Below are positions 4,634-5,484 of a stretch of DNA of 5,484 bases, piece by piece. Source of the DNA: a bacterium (GTDB lineage: Bacteria; UBP15; UBA6099; DSWB01); assembly GCA_020061125.1 (NCBI GenBank), contig JAGUYV010000285.1, forward strand, positions 1 to 5,484. Direction: 5' to 3'. Made by a program: the position numbers and the translations under genes. Positions within the stretch are counted from its first letter, which is position 1; each line of letters starts with the position of its first letter. Below the pieces are notes generated by a model. That model was given only the letters and a program-made list of their open reading frames with translations, had not been told where the DNA came from and did no database searches.

Positions 4634-5484
4634 CTATTTCGCGGCGCTGACGCCGAGCGCGTTGTTGCCGATGAAAAATACAAGATTCCCCTCGGCCGCG
4701 ACCCAAAGGCCGTGCGGCGCCGGGGCCAGGGCTATCACATCTTTGACGCCGGGCAGGATTTTGGTCACGGCCATGCCGTTCTTTTCAATCACGGCGAGTC
4801 CGGAATCCGTGGCGGCGAACAGGTGTGCGCCGCCATCCGCGAGTTTCAGAACCTTGTTGCTTGGCAACCCCTTGTTTTTATCAAGACGCCGCCATTTGCC
4901 GTTCTGGATCCAGCAGACGCCGCCGGGCGTGTCGAAGTCCCGCGCCTGGAACAGGCGGTAGTAATCGGCGTTGAGGCGTTTGCTTTCGTCGCGGCGGTAG
5001 TGGCGCCAGCGGAAGGAATAGGGCCGGCCCGGCGCGGGCGCAAACACGGCCACGCCGTCGCGGAACACCTTCATGGCCTCTCCCAGCTCCGTGTGGCGCG
5101 ACGGTTTTGTGGCGATGACAATCCGGGCGCTGCCGCCGGATTCGTCCGCAACCACGCCGGTCACCTCGGCGCCGCATCCGTGCGCCGAATGAAGGGTGTA
5201 TGAAAACTTCTTTTTTGCGTCAATTTTGAGAATGCCGTCCCATGTGGCGGCCACGATTCCGGACGCGCCCGCGTCGAAATCATAGACCGGCTTGGTCTTG
5301 AGGAGTTCGAGCCAGGTTTGCGCGGCCGGGTCAATGATGGTGATGCCCTCGGTGTCCGGCCCGCCCTGTCCGTTCACGAGCAGGCGCGCGGGCTGTGCGG
5401 GCGCGGCTTCCCGCGATGGAATGAAAAGCAGCTTTGTTGCGCCGAACACGCGCTCACGCATCTTCCAGCCGCCGGGCAGGCTCC
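4634..5484 (-). CDS. Beta-propeller protein, C-terminal 282 residues (5' end outside window)
   Basis: The frame is open to the right edge: codons before the ATG at 5461 read S-L-P-G-G-W-K, so that ATG is internal and the start lies outside. The visible 282 residues are strand-rich with repeated 'G-[LI]-x-V-A-A-x-x-x-G-[IL]-x-x-[IF]' blades: GIVAATWDGILKID (75-88), HLFAATDSGLAVIEKNG (219-235) and GLWVAAEGNLVFF (258-270). The segment KGLPSNKVLKLADGG (204-218) plus the following blade resembles the Reg_prop repeat of two-component-regulator propellers and related extracytoplasmic sensors. No kinase or other C-terminal domain follows; the protein ends after a short Asn-Asn-Ala-Leu-Gly-Val tail. 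It could be a secreted or periplasmic binding or scaffolding protein, but the signal peptide, if any, is outside the window. Ligand is unknown. Confidence 0.75.
   Translation of the reverse strand, partial: SLPGGWKMRERVFGATKLLFIPSREAAPAQPARLLVNGQGGPDTEGITIIDPAAQTWLELLKTKPVYDFDAGASGIVAATWDGILKIDAKKKFSYTLHSAHGCGAEVTGVVADESGGSARIVIATKPSRHTELGEAMKVFRDGVAVFAPAPGRPYSFRWRHYRRDESKRLNADYYRLFQARDFDTPGGVCWIQNGKWRRLDKNKGLPSNKVLKLADGGAHLFAATDSGLAVIEKNGMAVTKILPGVKDVIALAPAPHGLWVAAEGNLVFFIGNNALGVSAAK

Noticed and set aside
4370-5203. A 277-codon plus-strand frame
   Set aside because: It is antisense to both the propeller gene and the 4130-4510 gene and spans their intergenic promoter; the product looks like shadow sequence.

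Overview
This is a GC-rich chromosomal window with seven genes, two of them cut by the window edges. The organism cannot be named. A Tat-exported arylsulfatase, a propeller protein and strongly GC-biased third codon positions would fit a Gram-negative, polysaccharide-handling bacterium of the PVC group or a similar lineage (Planctomycetes, Lentisphaerae, Hydrogenedentes or Sumerlaeota). That placement is a low-confidence inference. No rRNA, tRNA, insertion sequence, phage gene or CRISPR array was seen.

Layout. The left part is read on the minus strand, from right to left: an unrecognised helical protein (2014-2472), a cysteine-knuckle protein with a duplicated DnaJ-type zinc module (1362-1919), a short-form mannose-1-phosphate guanylyltransferase (173-1243), and the first 57 codons of a GNAT acetyltransferase (1-171). 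The last two are separated by one base and are almost certainly cotranslated. A 183-bp AT-rich divergent promoter region (2473-2655) separates this block from a plus-strand Tat-dependent sulfatase (2656-4107). The sulfatase converges, with a 22-bp gap, on a small minus-strand protein (4130-4510) that resembles a degenerate GGDEF/nucleotidyl-cyclase fold. That gene has its own clear sigma70-type promoter and Shine-Dalgarno. Upstream of it, a minus-strand beta-propeller protein (4634 to the right edge) continues out of the window.

How the genes work together. The guanylyltransferase makes GDP-mannose for glycan or surface-polysaccharide synthesis. The sulfatase desulfates sulfated glycans or other sulfate esters outside the cytoplasm. 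These are opposite directions of carbohydrate metabolism, and nothing in the sequence ties them into one pathway. The rest of the neighbourhood looks like independently promoted single genes.

The most interesting signals are regulatory. Three starts (the genes at 1919 and 2472 and a nine-codon ORF at 2630) have a TATAAT/TAAAAT box ending only 5-6 bases before the ATG. This predicts leaderless mRNAs. The nine-codon ORF contains Pro-Pro-Pro, and its stop overlaps the sulfatase start (ATGA). The divergent promoter region is also flanked by an inverted repeat that contains both -10 boxes. No clearly new multi-gene system is visible.
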